Origin: Humibacillus xanthopallidus | Lineage (GTDB): Bacteria; Actinomycetota; Actinomycetes; Actinomycetales; Dermatophilaceae | Assembly: GCF_006717145.1 (NCBI RefSeq) | Contig: NZ_VFQF01000001.1 | Location: 868,001-932,000 of the forward strand | Length of the DNA stretch: 64,000 nucleotides | Reading direction: 5' to 3' | Part shown: piece after piece, positions 60,485 to 64,000 of the stretch | Numbering within the stretch: the stretch's first letter is position 1 | Layout of the letters: every line of letters begins with the position of its first letter | Notes under the pieces: generated by a model | Told to the model about the DNA's origin: nothing | What the model saw: the letters and a program-made list of their open reading frames with translations, nothing else | The model's database searches: none | Made by a program: the position numbers and the translations under genes

Positions 60485-63400
60485 TCAATCGAGCTTGATG
60501 TCCAAACGGAGTGCGGCCTCGCGAAGCGCCTTCCAGTCGCCAGGAGTCGAGACCAGATACCGCAACTTCGGCTCGAGGTCGTAGTGACCGTAGAACGGAA
60601 GCGAAGTGTTCTTCATGAGATGTGTGAGGAAGTGGCCGACTTCACGCGGTTGATCTTCCAGGAGGCTGTGCGACACGTGACCGGCCACGTCGGCGTGTGT
60701 GCCGAGTCCAGCGTTGGTGGCGACGACCAAAGTGACCGCAGAGGGGAACTCGGTACTCGGGACGTGCGGGGCCACGGCCGCGAACGCGTCAGCTTCGTCC
60801 TTTGCCAGGGTCACCGGGTCGCCTTCGGTCCTGCGCCGCCAATACGCGGCCAGCCACCCGCACCATACGGCCTCGCGACCCGCCTCATCGTCTAGTTCGC
60901 GGAGCTCCTCCGCGATGCCGCCGAGCCACTGCATCCGGTCAGCTAAGCCTGCTTTGCTGGTCATCTTGTCGACCCACGTGTCAGCCGGCGGAGCCTCGCA
61001 CAGCACCGCGATGGATGCGAGCATCGACGCCCACCGGTGCCGCTGGTCCTCAGGGAACACGTCAAGGTGGTCCACGGTCTCCAGCAGACCGTCTAGCAGG
61101 CCGCCCGCGACCAAACCGCGGTTCCAGCGCGCAAAGCTGAGGACTCCCCACCAGAAAGGTTCGGCCGTCAGCTTGTCCAGCCAATCACGCAGGGGCAGGA
61201 GGTGCGCTCGGCACCATGCGCTGTCGGCTGAGTCTAGGAAGTGCAGGCGGCCCGCGATCTGGGTTAGCGCCAGCGCCCCCCGTTCGGTGCGGTCTGACAG
61301 CGCGCGCTCCAGGAACGTTCGGTCCAACTGGCCCATGCCACGCCATGCATCCACCTCCACGGCGGTCGCCCAACGGCGGCGGAACATCTCGAACCAGAAC
61401 TCCATCAGGAGCCCAGCAGGCGTATTGATGGTTCTGCTGACCCAGTCCCGGTCGTCTACCGCCGCGGGCGCGAACACTTCGTCGGTCTCGGCCGCGTTCC
61501 ATACGTGCTCCACGAACGTGTCGGTGGACGGCAACTTCTCCCACCGTGCGCCGCCCCTTCCGCCGGCGTGGATCAAGAACTGGCCGACGCTGTGAATCAC
61601 CGGCTCCAGGTCGGTCTCGGCCAGGACGTCCATGATGGCCCCTGCGTCGTCCTGCTCGACGGCGTGACCCCAGGCAGAGATGACCGCACCCTGCAGGTCC
61701 GGGTACTTGGTCAGGTGCGGCCAGAGTTCAAGGCCGGCTGATGCCCGGTTCTTCACGGTTTCGGCGAGCATCGATATAGCGTTCGCGCGACTCGACTCGT
61801 CGGTGCGTGGGAATGTGCGCTCCTCGAAGCTCACGACGAACTCGACCGCATCTGCGGGGTTGGCCAGGATGCGCTTGTCGAACTCGTCCACCGTCAGTGG
61901 CCGAGGGCCGTCACCGGAGCCGGTCTCCATCCAGCTGGTCATTCCGGGATACGGCGAGCCCTTAATGCCCTGTGGAAGCTTCCCTCTCAGGTCCAACAGA
62001 GCCGCAGTCAGGCTGGGGTTATCCACCTTGCTTCGTTCGAGCCACTCCAGGCGCGAGAAGGCAGTGTGAAGGTCATCTTCGTTGTCACCCTCCGGCGCCC
62101 AGGCACTCACCAGTCGGTCGATGAGCTCCGAGGAGGCGCCCGGGGTCGCACTGCCCAGCAAGTGCATGATCTCTTGACTCACGCCTTCTACGATCTGAAG
62201 CTCGTGATCGAGCACGAAACGCACGAGTTCGTCTGAGGTTGCGCCGGGAGCGGCCCCTGCGACGTGAACAGCGATGCGGTGCAGCATTACATGATGGGTA
62301 GCCAGCCAACGTTCGATCAGCCGCCCCACGTACTGTTCGTCGGTGGCCCACAGGGCGACCGCCGAGTCCCGGACCGCGTCGATGACCGCATCAATCGGGT
62401 CGCGATGATCGTCTTGCTCATGCGGCTGTATGGCTGACCGCCTCCGGAGAAAGCGTCGTTGAGGTCCGAATTGGGCCTCAAGGTTCAGGTGCTTCAAGAG
62501 AGCTGCCTCGACGACCGGGAACACAACCGGTGCTAGCGTCTTGATGTCAGGGCGGTAGTTCTTCGCCCAGGCCTCATCGAGCCAATGCAGTTTTCCACGC
62601 GTCTTTACACCCATCCGCATGCTGCCCCAACCACTCTCCGGGGCCGGGTAGGCATTCATCAGATGTGCCAAGAGCGCCAGCGATAAGTCTTGGTGTTCCG
62701 ACACGTTGGCCCACTGGAGCGCGTAGTCGAGAAAGTCGGGTACGCAGTTGGCGTGCTCCTGGTGCATGAGTACCCACAGCCACCGGACGACGTGCGCGGG
62801 CCGGGCAACTTTGAACGCGTTCACTCTTCGTGCCATTGCGTTCCATGCCGTCGAACTGAGGGTCCCGCCGGCCTCAGCGTACGTTGTCCACGCCAAAGCG
62901 CTCGGCCGATGTTCCTCTTCGATGTCCGCGTCGTCCCGGACGGCGTATTGGTCGGCAAACCAGTACGCGAGTCGGTCGGTCACCTTGCTCGGCTCCGCGG
63001 CCCGGTCGAACAGTTTCTTGAACGGCTCCTGTGTGGCAGCCCAGCGCAACCAGACATTGTCTGACGCGAACTCGCAGAAGAAGTCGACACGGTCCTCGCG
63101 CTGCAGCGAATCCTCTAGATAGGACAGCTCATCCGGGTCCGGTTCGGCCGCGGTCGACACGAGCTCGCGGATTCGCTGCCGATGGTCAAGCAGCCCCCTG
63201 TCTCCGTAGTCCGCCCACGCCGCAAGGCACCGTGTCACCGCGCCGTGTTCGCCCTCCGGGTACTCGACCGCTGTGATGAGCAGACGGTCCCATATGGCGT
63301 CATAAGGTTTGTCTGTGAGCACGTACCGCTGCGCCTTCGGTCCTAGGCCGAGGCCCAGGTACTTCATGACGACATCGGAGTGGCTGTACCCGACAAAGAG

Positions 63401-63994
63401 GACAACATACTCGTGGAACATCCGTTCCAAGAATCGGGCCGCCCACGCGCTGTGGAAGTAGGCGCCGCTGAAGTCCCTGTCTGTCACGACCAGACGCCGC
63501 CCGTCGTCCTGGGCGGACCCGTGCAGATACACCAGGCCTTCGAAGTCGTGTCCAAGCGGCATCGCTGGCGCACGAAAGACCTCGAGCGGATGCTCTGGGT
63601 TCTCGTGCTCGCGTAGTCTGGTCTCCAAGTGGCGGTCGTAGTTCGTCGTGACCACTCTTGGGCTGAACCTTGTCGCAATCCGAGCCAGCGCGTCGTGGTT
63701 GGCGTTGGGCAAGGACCCCTCCCGCGTCACGATGCGCTTCACATGCCCGTGGACGTCAGCGCCTTCCTCCTGGTCAACCACGTCCATGAACGTGTCCAGC
63801 TGAGATGACCACTTTTCCTTGGTGGGATTCAGAGGTGACTGGAGTCGCTCAGCGACCTCCTGCGCGAGCCCAAGGAAGCTCGGTAGATCCGACGGCGTGG
63901 CCATCGACACCCCGGCACCGGTGAACAGCACCAAACGCCCCTCCTCCCACGCCGTGATCACCGCCGCGGGAATCTGCACACCACCGAGAAGCAT
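60485..63994 (-). CDS. SIR2-like NADase candidate with DUF4020-like C-terminal region
   Basis: ATG at 63994, six bases from the window edge, gives 1169 aa; the 5' end may extend further. Residues ~18-250 form a SIR2 NAD-binding domain: LVLFTGAGVS (22-30), VVTTNYDRHL (Asn118), GLVYLHGSAQD (His158), FVGYSHSDVVM. The remaining ~900 residues are helical with many Trp, ending in HFLTHLMKNTSLPFYGHYDL, which fits the DUF4020 C-terminus. SIR2 domains in large single-gene defence proteins (DSR1/DSR2-type) deplete NAD when triggered by phage; the catalytic Asn/His pair is present here. No separate partner gene is seen. Probably abortive-infection-like. Confidence 0.75.
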   Translation of the reverse strand: MLLGGVQIPAAVITAWEEGRLVLFTGAGVSMATPSDLPSFLGLAQEVAERLQSPLNPTKEKWSSQLDTFMDVVDQEEGADVHGHVKRIVTREGSLPNANHDALARIATRFSPRVVTTNYDRHLETRLREHENPEHPLEVFRAPAMPLGHDFEGLVYLHGSAQDDGRRLVVTDRDFSGAYFHSAWAARFLERMFHEYVVLFVGYSHSDVVMKYLGLGLGPKAQRYVLTDKPYDAIWDRLLITAVEYPEGEHGAVTRCLAAWADYGDRGLLDHRQRIRELVSTAAEPDPDELSYLEDSLQREDRVDFFCEFASDNVWLRWAATQEPFKKLFDRAAEPSKVTDRLAYWFADQYAVRDDADIEEEHRPSALAWTTYAEAGGTLSSTAWNAMARRVNAFKVARPAHVVRWLWVLMHQEHANCVPDFLDYALQWANVSEHQDLSLALLAHLMNAYPAPESGWGSMRMGVKTRGKLHWLDEAWAKNYRPDIKTLAPVVFPVVEAALLKHLNLEAQFGPQRRFLRRRSAIQPHEQDDHRDPIDAVIDAVRDSAVALWATDEQYVGRLIERWLATHHVMLHRIAVHVAGAAPGATSDELVRFVLDHELQIVEGVSQEIMHLLGSATPGASSELIDRLVSAWAPEGDNEDDLHTAFSRLEWLERSKVDNPSLTAALLDLRGKLPQGIKGSPYPGMTSWMETGSGDGPRPLTVDEFDKRILANPADAVEFVVSFEERTFPRTDESSRANAISMLAETVKNRASAGLELWPHLTKYPDLQGAVISAWGHAVEQDDAGAIMDVLAETDLEPVIHSVGQFLIHAGGRGGARWEKLPSTDTFVEHVWNAAETDEVFAPAAVDDRDWVSRTINTPAGLLMEFWFEMFRRRWATAVEVDAWRGMGQLDRTFLERALSDRTERGALALTQIAGRLHFLDSADSAWCRAHLLPLRDWLDKLTAEPFWWGVLSFARWNRGLVAGGLLDGLLETVDHLDVFPEDQRHRWASMLASIAVLCEAPPADTWVDKMTSKAGLADRMQWLGGIAEELRELDDEAGREAVWCGWLAAYWRRRTEGDPVTLAKDEADAFAAVAPHVPSTEFPSAVTLVVATNAGLGTHADVAGHVSHSLLEDQPREVGHFLTHLMKNTSLPFYGHYDLEPKLRYLVSTPGDWKALREAALRLDIKLD

Positions 63995-64000
63995 GCGCCC

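Overview
The window is high-GC DNA from an actinobacterium. The clearest markers are an Lsr2 nucleoid protein (44936-45259), a DDN-type F420/deazaflavin oxidoreductase (42449-42847), a DUF2510/GmrSD-C/excalibur protein (43141-44517), a DUF6529-like membrane protein and many ATGA/GTGA start-stop overlaps. I cannot place it below phylum level with confidence; a Nocardioides- or Intrasporangium-like organism would fit.

Layout. (1) 1-1513: the C-terminal end of a WD40 protein cut by the window edge, then three stacked insertion-sequence remnants. (2) 1514-26467: one long plus-strand operon for a headless contractile tail particle: sheath, tube, an unknown Pro-rich protein, hub/adaptor, gpD-like hub, gpV-like spike, PAAR-like tip, gp25, baseplate J, gpI-like wedge, three fibre or accessory proteins, a Pvc16-like cap candidate, an unknown 501-aa protein, a 1084-aa helical protein, a 2026-aa protein with an RHS core at its N-terminus and an HELQH metallopeptidase-like motif, and a truncated beta-helix (tailspike-like) protein. 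I see no capsid, terminase, portal, lysis or AAA+ ATPase gene, so this looks like an extracellular or cytosolic contractile injection system rather than a prophage. (3) 26670-29427: a convergent two-gene caspase/CHAT protease operon. (4) 29825-39800: a mobile-element pile-up: an ISL3/IS1634 chimera interrupted by a RIT element (three tyrosine recombinases), a complete IS3 element with 27-bp ends, IS5, IS3 and IS30 remnants, and two small genes of unknown function. (5) 39805-45259: ordinary chromosomal genes (DUF1801, cysteine synthase, membrane protein, DDN oxidoreductase, secreted-nuclease candidate, lsr2). (6) 45484-50251: remains of a TOPRIM-containing plasmid or conjugative-element protein split by a complete IS5-type element, then a complete IS110 transposase. 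(7) 50271-63994: accessory or defence-like genes: membrane-anchored proteins, a lipoprotein, an Ltp-like surface protein, a GIY-YIG nuclease-like protein, an intact IS1634-type element with a 34-bp target duplication, a DUF6615 protein, an alpha/beta-hydrolase + TPR pair, and a 1169-aa SIR2 protein with a DUF4020-like C-terminus. A 20-nt hairpin repeat recurs four times between these genes.

How it may work together. The tail genes encode a sheath-tube-baseplate machine; the 2026-aa RHS/HELQH protein is the best candidate payload or tip-associated effector. The adjacent caspase/CHAT pair and the right-hand genes (SIR2, hydrolase-TPR, DUF6615, Ltp) resemble conflict or cell-suicide systems. Any functional link between the particle and the caspases is inference from position only.
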